Notes: generated by a model not told the origin, from the sequence alone. 64,000 nt of DNA from CAVVUC01 sp963751395 (GCA_963751395.1 CAVVUC010000002.1:558001-622000), one strand, 5' to 3'. Positions 17,774 through 25,500 are shown, counted from the stretch's first letter. Translations and numbers: made by a program.

Positions 17774-18265
17774 ATGAGCGACACGACGCGGGCGTTGCTG
17801 CCGTCCGAGCATCACGTGGTGGTGGCATGGTTTGAGGACGACGCGCAACTCAAGTGGACGATGGAGACGGGGTTTGCGGTTGTTCGTCTCGGTGACCGGC
17901 GCGGAACCTGGCATGTGCCACCGGAGTTTGCCTCAGCGCGGCATGTTTTGCTGCACACACACAAGAGCCAAGTCGCGGATGGTTTGTTGGCGCTGAAAGA
18001 GCGTAAGCCCGGCTACAAGGTCTTCACGGCTGAAGACTTGAAGGCGAAAGGCTACCCGGCCTCGGCCAGCGGAGACATTTACGCCACCTTTGAAGTGGTT
18101 CCAGATCCTGCTTTCCGCAGCCAAAGTTGGGATGGCCATAAACTGCAAGAAGTGATGACAGCCTTCGAATCCCGCCGGAAATACCGCGAGGCCAAGGCGC
18201 TTGGTAGTCTTTCAGCGATACCAAGGGTCTTGAGTTTGCAGGAACTATTGAAGGCGATGCGCTAA
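17774..18265 (+). CDS. Unknown protein, second of a coupled pair
   Basis: A 163-residue soluble protein with no signal peptide. I cannot assign a family. It shows ordered, conserved-looking segments: VVRLGDRRGTWHVPPEFASA, VFTAEDLKAKGYPASASGDI and a C-terminal helix ending LQELLKAMR. It starts immediately after the stop of the upstream unknown gene. The same frame stays open after its TAA up to 18361 (about 31 codons containing YGFGGKVNEKTGEMSCGF), so either a stop codon has split a longer gene or an unrelated remnant follows. Confidence 0.55.
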   Translation: MSDTTRALLPSEHHVVVAWFEDDAQLKWTMETGFAVVRLGDRRGTWHVPPEFASARHVLLHTHKSQVADGLLALKERKPGYKVFTAEDLKAKGYPASASGDIYATFEVVPDPAFRSQSWDGHKLQEVMTAFESRRKYREAKALGSLSAIPRVLSLQELLKAMR

Positions 18266-18596
18266 GCGCACCGCAGCCAGTATGGATTCGGCGGCAAGGT
18301 GAATGAGAAGACCGGCGAGATGTCCTGCGGCTTCGCCAGCACGAGGGAAAAGGCAGAAGGATGAATGCAGAATGAAGAAGCCAGAGCGGCTCGGATTCTC
18401 ACCTCATCATTCCTATTTCAAACTTTCGCCGTGGCGCACTTCGAGAAGCGCGTGGTGGCGACGAGGCGAATGTCGAATGTCGAATTCGGAATGACGAACT
18501 GACTGAACTTCGTAATTCGGACTTCTGCATTCGCACTACGCCCGTGCCACCAAGATGGGTATTGCGCGCGAGATTTGCCTGTATTACTGTCAAGCC
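18266..18596. other. 331-bp gap with two period-7 repeat stretches
   Basis: No intact gene. The first 95 bases are an open remnant in frame with the preceding gene. At 18350-18377 four heptamers occur (AAGGCAG, AAGGATG, AATGCAG, AATGAAG), and at 18469-18496 four more (AATGTCG, AATGTCG, AATTCGG, AATGACG). The remainder has no feature I recognise apart from the region just upstream of the antitoxin start, which must hold its promoter. Confidence 0.7.
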
Positions 18597-18839
18597 ATGA
18601 ATACCATCTCGCTCAAACTGCCGGACCGGCTGCTGGAACGTCTGGAAGAGGCGGCGCGCGCGCGGGGCACCACCAAATCGTCGCTGGTGCGCGAGTGCCT
18701 TGAGCAGTCGCTGGACACCCGTCCTGTCGGCGGCAGGGCCACCTGTTACGATCTGGCAAGCGACCTGGCCGGGGCGTTGAAAGGTCTGCCGCGTGATCTG
18801 GCGACCAACCCGAAGTATATGGAGGGGTTCGGCCAGTGA
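18597..18839 (+). CDS. Ribbon-helix-helix antitoxin (VapB-like)
   Basis: An 80-residue protein starting with an RHH DNA-binding motif (NTISLKLPDRLLERLEEAAR...TTKSSLVRECLEQSL), followed by a C-terminal tail that probably wraps the toxin. Such antitoxins bind their own promoter as dimers and neutralise the PIN toxin. The ATG at 18597 gives the canonical RHH start. Its stop codon overlaps the toxin start as GTGA, and GGAGGGG at 18821-18827 inside the gene is the toxin's ribosome site. Autoregulation is expected from the family. Confidence 0.9.
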   Translation: MNTISLKLPDRLLERLEEAARARGTTKSSLVRECLEQSLDTRPVGGRATCYDLASDLAGALKGLPRDLATNPKYMEGFGQ

Positions 18840-19255
18840 AGGGGGCGGTGCTGCTGGACACCGGTCCGCTGGTGACCTTTCTCGCCGCCGGACTGGAGCA
18901 TCACGCCTGGGTTTGCGAGCAGTGGAAACGGCTGCACGCGCCCTTGCTCACCTGTGAGCCGGTGCTGACCGAGGCCGCTTTCCTGCTGAAGCGCGAAGGA
19001 CGGGAGACCGATCCGCTCTTCGAGTTGTTGGAGCGGGGCGTGTTGCGGGTGGGCCTGGAGATCGAGGATCAACTGGCGGACCTGCGCACGCTGATGAGCC
19101 GCTATCGGGATCGTCCCATGTCGCTGGCCGATGCGTGTCTGGTGCGCCTGAGCGAACTTCACCGGAACTGCACGGTCCTCACGTTGGACTCGGATTTCCG
19201 CATCTACCGCCGCCACGGCAACAAGGTCATCCCGCTGCTCATGCCGGAAACATAG
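18836..19255 (+). CDS. PIN-domain ribonuclease toxin (VapC-like)
   Basis: A 139-residue PIN-domain protein, about the normal VapC size. The acidic metal-binding residues are visible: Asp in LLDTGPLV, Glu in PVLTEAAFLL, Asp in SLADACLVRL and Asp in LTLDSDFRIY. It starts with GTG at 18836, overlapping the antitoxin stop, with a strong ribosome site at 18821-18827. From the family, it would cleave tRNA or rRNA when freed from its antitoxin. Target unknown. Confidence 0.9.
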   Translation: MKGAVLLDTGPLVTFLAAGLEHHAWVCEQWKRLHAPLLTCEPVLTEAAFLLKREGRETDPLFELLERGVLRVGLEIEDQLADLRTLMSRYRDRPMSLADACLVRLSELHRNCTVLTLDSDFRIYRRHGNKVIPLLMPET

Positions 19256-19263
19256 ATTGACGG

Positions 19264-19564
19264 ATGAAAACCCTGCGCGCACTCGCCACCCGGATCGCAG
19301 CCCTGCAAGAACAGGCGCGGGCATTGGGATTGTTTGTGGATGACCGCGAGTTGCTTGCCTGTGCGAAATGCGGGCTCCTCTAAGACGTGACGTTCAGCGG
19401 CTGCCTCATCACGTCCCGTCCTGATTCCGCCCGCGCGGACACGGGATGGCGCTTCGAAGAACTGGCGGGTCCGCGAACCGGAACGACGCTTCTATCGCGA
19501 GTGTCGCAATGCCGGATTCGAAGTGGCAGTCCACGATGAATCCATCGGCAAGAGCGCACCTTGA
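19264..19564 (+). pseudogene. Broken gene with an in-frame stop and a frameshift
   Basis: Starts with a plausible ATG 8 bp after the PIN toxin and encodes KTLRALATRIAALQEQARAL, then DDRELLACAKCGLL before TAA at 19381-19383. The same frame continues sensibly with DVTFSGCLITSRPDSARADT and RFEEL, so the TAA looks like a nonsense change, perhaps from GAA. Around 19450 the sense passes to another frame (REPERRFYRECRNAGFEVAV, ending HDESIGKSAP) with a stop at 19562-19564. The CxxC suggests a small zinc-ribbon protein. I read this as one decayed gene with two lesions. Confidence 0.6.
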
Positions 19565-19573
19565 GCCAGTTCG

Positions 19574-20689
19574 TCAGGGCTCGAAAAAATGCGGCACGAA
19601 GCGGCTCGTGTTTCGGGTGACGGGCAGATCGCTTTCGCGAATGCCGATGCCCGCTGCTTCGTCGCGGACAATCCATGAGCCGATGACGGGAAAGAAGCCG
19701 CCGATCGAGGGCGGCAGCATGAGCGCCTGGTAAATGAACCCGCCGTCCGCGTAGTCGCCATCGGTGCTCACTTCGCGTCCGCTCGCGGAAACCGTGATGT
19801 TCGCGCCCTCGCGCCCGAGCGTCGGCTTTTTGACGAAGTTCCCGCCGAGCGGTTCCGGCGTGGTGTAGGCGGGCAGCAGGTTTGGATGTTGCGGGAACAT
19901 TTCCCAAAGCAGCGGCAGGATAGCCTTGTTGCTCAGGACCATTTTCCACGCCGGTTCGACGACCTGCCACGGCTCGTTGGGAAGATGCACGGCGAACTGT
20001 TCGTCGATGAGCCATTCCCACGGATAGAGCTTGAACAACGTCTTGACCGGCTCGTTTTCGAGATCGACGAACCGCGCGCCGTTCCAGCCGATCTCGTCCA
20101 TGAACAGCCGCTTCGTTCGCAACCCGGCCTGCACCGCCGTGTCTTCCATGTAAACCGTGGTTGCGAAATCCTCGTCGTGATCGCGGGCGCATGCGAAATG
20201 CACCGTGCCGCTGAGACCGCCTTCCTGCCAGCGCGCGATGAGTTTCTCGTGAATCGAGTTGAACTGGTCGCGTCCGGGAAACATCTTTTCGAGCCAGTGC
20301 CATTGGATCGCGCCGGCTTCGAGCAGGGAGGTGGGTGTGTCGGCGTTGTATTCGTACATCTTCGGCGGCTGTTTGCCGTCGTAGAAAAGATCGAACCGCC
20401 CGTAGAGCGAAAGGTCTTCGCGCTCCCACGAGTTCTTGATGAGCGGCACGAAGCGTTCGGGAATGCCGAAGCGGGAAAACAGGTTGGCGTCGATGACGTG
20501 CTGGACCGCTTCGAGGCAGATGCGGTGGAGTTCATTCGTGGCAGCTTCGATCACGTCGATCTCTGCGGCGGTGAACCGGTAGCACGCCGACTCATCCCAA
20601 TAGAGCGCGTCGGCTGTGTGAAAAAGGAAGCCGAGTTTCTCCACCTTCGCTTTCCAGTCGGGCCGGGGATCGATCGCGAGCCGTTCCAT
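19574..20689 (-). CDS. Glutathionylspermidine synthase-like ATP-grasp protein (YgiC/YjfC family)
   Basis: A 371-residue protein resembling the ATP-grasp synthetase half of GspS. Recognisable segments are DESACYRFTAAEID, YGRFDLFYDGKQPPKMYEYN, ADTPTSLLEAGAIQW, DEIGWNGARF, VVEPAWKMVLSNKAILPLLW, FVKKPTLGREGANI and GSWIVRDEAAGIGIRES. The amidase half is absent, as in E. coli YgiC/YjfC, and the true substrate of this subfamily is unclear. ATG 20689 is the conserved start. It follows a small lipoprotein gene with only 2 bp between them, inside a three-gene minus-strand operon. Confidence 0.9.
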   Translation of the reverse strand: MERLAIDPRPDWKAKVEKLGFLFHTADALYWDESACYRFTAAEIDVIEAATNELHRICLEAVQHVIDANLFSRFGIPERFVPLIKNSWEREDLSLYGRFDLFYDGKQPPKMYEYNADTPTSLLEAGAIQWHWLEKMFPGRDQFNSIHEKLIARWQEGGLSGTVHFACARDHDEDFATTVYMEDTAVQAGLRTKRLFMDEIGWNGARFVDLENEPVKTLFKLYPWEWLIDEQFAVHLPNEPWQVVEPAWKMVLSNKAILPLLWEMFPQHPNLLPAYTTPEPLGGNFVKKPTLGREGANITVSASGREVSTDGDYADGGFIYQALMLPPSIGGFFPVIGSWIVRDEAAGIGIRESDLPVTRNTSRFVPHFFEP

Positions 20690-20691
20690 GA

Positions 20692-21000
20692 CTACGATGA
20701 GCTGCCGTGCGAGCCGCCATGCGAGCCGAAGCCGCCGCGCGAGACGGTCGATGAATGGGACGACGAACGCGACGAGGAACTGGAATGCCAGCCGCTGCCG
20801 GACCAATGGCTTCTCGCGCCACCAAAGCTGCGACCAAACCACCACCAATGCGAAGCCGGCGTCGGGCCGGGCGAGGGGGACGGCGACGATGCCCAGTCAC
20901 CTGTTGCACCGGGCGCCGCGGGCGGTGGCGGTTGTTGTCTGCACGCTCCGAGCACGACCGAGCCCGTGATGAGCAGCACGACTCGTTTGGATTTTTTCAA
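20692..21000 (-). CDS. Small Ser/Gly-rich lipoprotein (YgiB/YjfM-like position)
   Basis: A 102-residue predicted lipoprotein: KKSKRVVLLITGSVVLGAC gives a signal peptide with lipobox LGAC. The mature part is Pro-rich, then very rich in Ser, Gly, His and Trp, ending GGFGSHGGSHGSSS. E. coli ygiB and yjfM encode small proteins with similar Ser/Gly-rich ends next to ygiC and yjfC, so function may be shared; sequence similarity to DUF1190 is not verified. The start appears to be TTG at 21000, which gives an intact lipobox. Confidence 0.7.
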   Translation of the reverse strand: MKKSKRVVLLITGSVVLGACRQQPPPPAAPGATGDWASSPSPSPGPTPASHWWWFGRSFGGARSHWSGSGWHSSSSSRSSSHSSTVSRGGFGSHGGSHGSSS

Positions 21001-21022
21001 ATGAGTGAAACGCGGAAATCCA

Positions 21023-21340
21023 TCAACTCATGGACGCGGCGATGATGTGGCAGATGCCGAGGATGATCGCCGCGCAGAGGATACCGACTGCGACATTCTT
21101 GTTCTCGCACATTTCCTTTTCGAGATCGAAAGGCGTCACGAGGTCGAACAGTTTGAACCCGACGATGGCGAGCACGATGCCGACGAATCCGAAGATGACG
21201 CTGGCGAGCACCGCATGCAGCATCCCGGTCGGATGCCAGGACACTGCCGGTGCATCGCTGGCGGCATGGGCGGTTGAAACCGCCAGCAGGAACGGGACAA
21301 CACCGGCGGGTGCGACGAATCTGAATGCTTTGAAGTTCAT
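21023..21340 (-). CDS. DUF350 membrane protein (YjfL-like)
   Basis: A 105-residue inner-membrane protein. After a signal-like first helix (about 8-27), two further transmembrane helices are at about 42-66 and 84-104. The segment GFKLFDLVTPFDLEKEM is characteristic of DUF350 proteins, as is the short C-terminal helix. It is the first gene of the operon with the lipoprotein and GspS-like genes. The same trio (DUF350, DUF1190, GspS-like) is known in Enterobacteria, which supports a common envelope-related role of unknown chemistry. Confidence 0.82.
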   Translation of the reverse strand: MNFKAFRFVAPAGVVPFLLAVSTAHAASDAPAVSWHPTGMLHAVLASVIFGFVGIVLAIVGFKLFDLVTPFDLEKEMCENKNVAVGILCAAIILGICHIIAASMS

Positions 21341-21518
21341 GTCGCTGAGCTTAGGCGATCAGCACGGCAGCGGCACTTCAAAAATGAATGAACTGGAAAA
21401 AGCCTCGGCGCGGCAGCGATGGCGGGCGGGAGTTTTAGATGCTTCGGACAGATACTCACACGGCAAGCGGTGCTTGGAGGGAGGGGTGTTCTTGAAAAAA
21501 CCATAAACCGGCAAGGAG

Positions 21519-21536
21519 TTGGCACAACCACTGCTT
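21519..21536 (+). promoter_or_regulatory. Sigma-54 (RpoN) promoter of the pilin gene
   Basis: TTGGCACAACCACTGCTT matches the -24/-12 consensus TGGCACGNNNNTTGCW with GG at 21521-21522 and GC at 21533-21534, the exact 12-base spacing required. One -12-box base differs (C for T). Transcription would begin near 21546, giving a leader of about 57 nt before the pilin ATG at 21603. Pilin genes are classic sigma-54 targets, and an NtrC-type activator is encoded at 42719-44116. Confidence 0.75.
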
Positions 21537-21602
21537 AAATTGGGAATCAAGCATGGAGGAATCTCCGGCCAAATTCACAACAAACAAAACAAAAGGAAAT
21601 CA

Positions 21603-22004
21603 ATGTTACAGAAACTGAACAAGAACCGCGGGGGCTTTACCCTCGTTGAAATCATGATCGTCGTGGCCATCATCGCCCTCCTGGCGGCGATCGCCGTGCC
21701 AAACTTCCTGCGTGCCCGCAAGCGTTCGCAAGCGACCCGCGTGCTGGAGGACTTGCGCATGCTGGATTCGGCGCTGGATCAATACGCCGTGGAAACCAAC
21801 AAGAACTCGAACACCGTGGCGACGTTCGGGGATCTGAAGAACTACATCAAAACCGGCTCCACGCTTTACACGACCGGCAATGATGTCTTCGGCACCTCCT
21901 ATGGCAATGCGTTCACTGTGGATACGGTCGTCAAGGTCAATTCGACCACCTTCGACGCTCTTTCCGACGTGGCTCCAGCCGAGTTCTGGTCGCCCTACAA
22001 ATAA
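21603..22004 (+). CDS. Type IV pilin / type II secretion pseudopilin-like protein
   Basis: A 133-residue prepilin. The class III leader (short basic peptide ending in Gly before Phe-Thr-Leu-Val-Glu: RGGFTLVEIMIVVAIIALL) is canonical, with the +5 Glu needed for assembly. A hydrophobic helix to about residue 35 is followed by a small soluble domain with DLRMLDSALDQYAVETNK and the terminal APAEFWSPYK. AAAGGAAA at 21592-21598 is the likely ribosome site for ATG 21603. It is monocistronic, with a sigma-54 promoter before and a hairpin terminator after. No assembly genes are in the window. Confidence 0.92.
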   Translation: MLQKLNKNRGGFTLVEIMIVVAIIALLAAIAVPNFLRARKRSQATRVLEDLRMLDSALDQYAVETNKNSNTVATFGDLKNYIKTGSTLYTTGNDVFGTSYGNAFTVDTVVKVNSTTFDALSDVAPAEFWSPYK

Positions 22005-22032
22005 TCGAAACAAACCATTTTTCATGGGAAAG

Positions 22033-22061
22033 GGCGCAGCCGGAAACGGTTGCGCCTTTTT
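22033..22061 (+). terminator. Rho-independent terminator after the pilin gene
   Basis: GGCGCAGCC (22033-22041) pairs with GGTTGCGCC (22048-22056) with one G-T wobble around a short GAAAC-type loop, followed by TTTTT at 22057-22061. It lies 28 bp after the pilin stop. Confidence 0.88.
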
Positions 22062-22096
22062 GATTTTGCGAAAGCCTCACTCACGAATGCGAAAAA

Positions 22097-22124
22097 TTGA
22101 CTTTCCCGACTGCTCGCTTATATC
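22097..22124 (+). promoter_or_regulatory. Predicted sigma-70-type promoter, polyprenyl synthase gene
   Basis: TTGACT (22097-22102) and TATATC (22119-22124) are spaced by 16 bases. Transcription would begin around 22131, only a couple of bases before the GTG at 22133 that I take as the start. This would make the mRNA nearly leaderless. If translation began at a later codon the leader would be normal. Confidence 0.5.
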
Positions 22125-22132
22125 GTCGGTCA

Positions 22133-23152
22133 GTGGAATCCATAACGAAGCTCGCAAAAACTTCCGTCGCGTCGAAGCAGATCAAGCAGGCGCTGGAGCT
22201 CATCAACACGCACCTCTACAGCGTGGAGGAGCGCATTCGCCAGCAGGCGAAGGAGTTTGATCCGGCCGTCGAGGGTTATGTCGCCTACGCCAGTGAGAGC
22301 AGCGGCAAACGGCTGCGTCCGGCCCTCGCTTTACTCACGGGTGGGGCCACCGGAAACATCTGTTCCAGCCATCTCGACCTTGCTGTCGTGCTTGAACTCA
22401 TTCACGCCGCGACGCTCGTTCACGATGACATCATGGATGGCGCGGAGATTCGCCGTGGCCAGCCGACCGCCAACGCGAAATGGGGCAACGCCATCAGCGT
22501 GTTGCTCGGCGATTGCCTTTTCGCCCATGCGCTGAAACTCTCAACGACTTTCCCGAACAGCGAAATCAGCAGGCGCATTGCGAGCGCCGCCTCGGATGTT
22601 TGCTCGGGCGAAATCATCCAGACCCAGCGCCGATTCGACCTGAAACTGAGCGTCGCCGATTACTACCGGATCATCGAAATGAAAACAGCGGCGCTTTTCG
22701 CCGCAGCCACCGAGTTGGGGGCGTTCATCAACGAAGCGTCGCCCGAGGTCATTTCGGCCATGAAAACCTTCGGTCTGAAACTGGGCACGGCCTACCAGAT
22801 TTACGACGATTGCCTGGACATCGCAGGCACTGAATCGAGGGCGGGCAAGACTCTCGGCACCGATCTGCGCAAAGGCAAACTCACCCTGCCGATCCTCCTG
22901 CTTCTGCAAAATGCCAGCGGCTCGCAGAATCACGAGTTGAGCGAAGCGATCCTCCGGGGCGAAGACGCGGACGCGAAATCCATCGCCGCGATCACCCGCG
23001 AATCCGGCGCGCTGCGTTCGGCGATCCAGACCGCTCGCAAATTTCTCCGCGAGGCGCGCGAGCAGCTTCAAGTGCTCAAGCCGAACAAATTCAGCGACGG
23101 CCTGCGCAACGTGAGTGAGTCCGTCGAGAACATGCTCGACCAGTTCGCGTAA
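22133..23152 (+). CDS. Polyprenyl diphosphate synthase
   Basis: Trans-type prenyl elongase of about 339 residues, probably making the octaprenyl or similar tail of quinones. The first Asp-rich motif is LVHDDIMDGAEIRRG and the second is YQIYDDCLDIAG; GKRLRPAL and LGTDLRKGKLTLPIL are also conserved. GTG 22133 starts the protein just after a predicted promoter; TTG 22097 is possible but lies in the putative -35. Chain length cannot be read from the sequence with certainty. The gene is followed 20 bp later by radC. Confidence 0.93.
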   Translation: MESITKLAKTSVASKQIKQALELINTHLYSVEERIRQQAKEFDPAVEGYVAYASESSGKRLRPALALLTGGATGNICSSHLDLAVVLELIHAATLVHDDIMDGAEIRRGQPTANAKWGNAISVLLGDCLFAHALKLSTTFPNSEISRRIASAASDVCSGEIIQTQRRFDLKLSVADYYRIIEMKTAALFAAATELGAFINEASPEVISAMKTFGLKLGTAYQIYDDCLDIAGTESRAGKTLGTDLRKGKLTLPILLLLQNASGSQNHELSEAILRGEDADAKSIAAITRESGALRSAIQTARKFLREAREQLQVLKPNKFSDGLRNVSESVENMLDQFA

Positions 23153-23172
23153 CAGGACGCCCCGCCCTTCGC

Positions 23173-23868
23173 ATGTCTTCCCTGACGATTCACGAATTGC
23201 CGGAACAGGATCGGCCCCGTGAAAAACTCGCGGCACACGGAGCGGGCGCGTTGAGCGACAGCGAGCTGATCGCGATCCTGCTTCGCACCGGAATGAAAGG
23301 CCACAACGCCATCGATCTCGCCCGCGAACTCCTCATAACCCACAAGTCCCTCGGCGGCCTCGCGCGTTGCAGCGTGGACGAACTGGCGGCGACCAAAGGC
23401 ATCGGCCCCGCCAAAGCCGTGCAGCTCGCAGCGGCATTCGGACTTGGCAGCCGGCTGGCGCGCGAGACATTTTCCAAAACGAAAATCGACACGCCCGAAC
23501 TCGTGTATGAACTGGTCGGGTCCGAAATGCGGACGCTGAACAAGGAATCGCTTCGCGTCCTCCTGCTCGACACGCGCTACCATCTGATTGACATCGAGCA
23601 GGTTTCGCTCGGCAGCCTCAACGAATGCACGGCTCACCCGCGTGAGATTTTCAAACCGGCAATCACCCGCTCCGCCTACGCCGTCATCGTCGTCCACAAT
23701 CACCCTTCCGGCGATCCCGCGCCAAGCGATGCCGACCATCGTCTCACGCGCCGGCTTGCGGAGGCGGCGAAGGTTTTGCAGATCGGCCTGCTCGATCACG
23801 TCATCATCGGTGCGCCCGACAGTGGTCGTCTGCCCTACTTTAGCTTCAAGGAGGCGGGAGTTCTTTGA
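23173..23868 (+). CDS. radC: RadC family JAB-domain protein
   Basis: A 231-residue RadC protein, the usual length. The N-terminal helix-hairpin-helix-like part includes SDSELIAILLRTG and TKGIGPAKAVQL; the C-terminal JAB/MPN domain has VVHNHPSGDPAPSDAD with the His-x-His...Asp metal ligands, and ends GRLPYFSFKEAGVL. The molecular role of RadC is unsettled; its old DNA-repair assignment has been questioned. It may be cotranscribed with the prenyl synthase gene. Confidence 0.94.
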   Translation: MSSLTIHELPEQDRPREKLAAHGAGALSDSELIAILLRTGMKGHNAIDLARELLITHKSLGGLARCSVDELAATKGIGPAKAVQLAAAFGLGSRLARETFSKTKIDTPELVYELVGSEMRTLNKESLRVLLLDTRYHLIDIEQVSLGSLNECTAHPREIFKPAITRSAYAVIVVHNHPSGDPAPSDADHRLTRRLAEAAKVLQIGLLDHVIIGAPDSGRLPYFSFKEAGVL

Positions 23869-23900
23869 ATTGCGCATTGCGGAAAGCGGATTGCGGAAAG
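23869..23900. repeat. Degenerate 7-bp tandem repeat, ATTGCGG type
   Basis: ATTGCGC, ATTGCGG, AAAGCGG, ATTGCGG and a trailing AAAG lie directly after the radC stop codon and before lpxA. The period of 7 matches the other repeat stretches in the window although the unit sequence differs. Confidence 0.75.
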
Positions 23901-23938
23901 TATTCTGCCCACCGCAAGCCGTTCTTCTTTCCGAAATC

Positions 23939-24757
23939 ATGAAAATCCACCCCACCGCCATCATCGGCGACAACGCGCAGATTGCCGACGATGTTGAAAT
24001 CGGTCCTTATGCCTTGATCGAAGGAGATGCCGTCATTGGTCCCGGCTGCGTCATCCAGGCGCATGCCATCCTCACCGGCACCGTGCGGTTCGGGCAAAAC
24101 AACCACATCGGCTACGGCGCGATCATCGGAGCGCCGCCGCAGGCACTGGCGTTCAAGCCCGAAACCAAAAGCGAAGTCGTGATCGGCGACAACAACGTCA
24201 TCCGCGAATACGCCACGATCCATCGTGGAATGCATGACGGTGGTGCGACCCGGATTGGCAGCCACAACTTCCTCATGGCCGGCGCGCACATCGCGCACGA
24301 CTGCACCCTCGGCGATCATGTCGTCATTGCCAACAACGTCCTCCTCGCCGGGCATGTGGAAGTGCAGGATCGCGTCTTCATCGGCGGCGGCTCGACGTTT
24401 CACCAAAACATCCGGGTTGGCACGCTGGCGATGATCCAGGGCATGAGCGGTTTTGGGAAAGACATCCCGCCATTCACTCTCGCACTGGCGAAGAACTACG
24501 TCGGCGGCCTCAACATCATCGGCATGCGCCGCGCCGGGTTCACGCTGGAGCAGCGGACCGAAATCAAGAACGCCTTCAAGCTCCTCTACAAGAGCGGACT
24601 CAACGTCAGGCAAGCCCTCGAAAACGCCGGGCAGCACCATTGGGGCGAGCACGGCAGACGGTTCTTCGACTTTGTCGCCGCCGCGAAGAAGCGCGGGATC
24701 TGCGACCTGCGCGACACAGGCCGCGGCTGGCGCGACGAGGATGATGGCGGGGAGTAA
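23939..24757 (+). CDS. lpxA: UDP-N-acetylglucosamine acyltransferase LpxA
   Basis: First enzyme of lipid A synthesis; moves a 3-hydroxyacyl chain from ACP to UDP-GlcNAc in the cytosol. The 272-residue protein is a left-handed beta-helix of hexapeptide repeats at about 1-190 followed by a helical C-terminal domain. The catalytic His is in AHIAHDCTLGDH, and IREYATIHRG, LAGHVEVQDR and MRRAGFTLEQR are typical. ATG 23939 is the conserved start. It shows that the organism makes lipid A. Other lpx genes are not in the window. Confidence 0.93.
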   Translation: MKIHPTAIIGDNAQIADDVEIGPYALIEGDAVIGPGCVIQAHAILTGTVRFGQNNHIGYGAIIGAPPQALAFKPETKSEVVIGDNNVIREYATIHRGMHDGGATRIGSHNFLMAGAHIAHDCTLGDHVVIANNVLLAGHVEVQDRVFIGGGSTFHQNIRVGTLAMIQGMSGFGKDIPPFTLALAKNYVGGLNIIGMRRAGFTLEQRTEIKNAFKLLYKSGLNVRQALENAGQHHWGEHGRRFFDFVAAAKKRGICDLRDTGRGWRDEDDGGE

Positions 24758-24824
24758 AAGAACGTTGGTCTCCGCGCTGGTGACGAGCAATTCATTCTGC
24801 TGTCAGCAGGGCGGTTCCGGGCGG

Positions 24825-25376
24825 TCAAGGATAAGCCCGATCCGCAAGATTGCTTGCGACAACCGCCGGGTTGCCGCGCGCGAGGGAATTTGGCGGGATA
24901 TTCTCCAGCGCGACGCTCCCGGCGCTGAGGACGCTGCCGGAGCCGATCTCGACGCCGGCTCCGACGAAAGCCTGAGCCGCGATCCAGCAACCTGAGCGCA
25001 CGGTGATCGGCCTGGTTTGCAAATCGAACGTCGGCGATCGGAAATCATGCGAGCCGGCGCAAAGAAACGCCCGCTGCGAGATGCAGACGTTCGATTCGAT
25101 GGTGATCGGGGCGAGGCTGAGAATCAGGACACCTTCCCCGATCCAGACATGATCCCCGACCGACAACCGCCAGGGGAAAGTGATGTTCACGTCGCTCCGG
25201 ATCACGACACCGGTTCCGATCGTCGCCCCGAAGGCGCGCAGCAGCGCCGCGCGCAATGCGGAAGGCCACGGCAGCGGATTCAGGAAAAAGCACCACCTGA
25301 CAAGAAGCCACGCCGCTTCCTTCAAGCGTGACGCGCCGCGGTCGAAATGCCGCACCGAATATTGACTCAAATCCAT
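24825..25376 (-). CDS. WcaF-like sugar O-acetyltransferase (hexapeptide family)
   Basis: A 183-residue LbH acetyltransferase like colanic-acid WcaF. ATG 25376 (MDLSQYSVRHFDRGAS) gives the typical start; the frame is open a little upstream. The hexapeptide region runs from about 65 to 165, including IGTGVVIRSDVNITFPWRLS, GDHVWIGEG, FLCAGSHDF (catalytic His) and GSGSVLSAGSV. It probably acetylates a sugar of the polysaccharide built by the cluster that begins just after it, although it is on the opposite strand. Confidence 0.88.
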   Translation of the reverse strand: MDLSQYSVRHFDRGASRLKEAAWLLVRWCFFLNPLPWPSALRAALLRAFGATIGTGVVIRSDVNITFPWRLSVGDHVWIGEGVLILSLAPITIESNVCISQRAFLCAGSHDFRSPTFDLQTRPITVRSGCWIAAQAFVGAGVEIGSGSVLSAGSVALENIPPNSLARGNPAVVASNLADRAYP

Positions 25377-25500
25377 GCTAGGCGAAGGTTTCGGGCTGCA
25401 AGATGCATTCCATGTTCTTTTCTGGTGTAGAATGGAAACTGCTAAGAGACACGAATGATTTCGCACCGCATCGATTTAAGTTCCTTAATCCGACCGACCG

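Noticed and set aside
17142..18500. Short repeats considered as a CRISPR array
   Set aside because: Units are 7 bp, contiguous and degenerate, with no spacers and no cas genes nearby.
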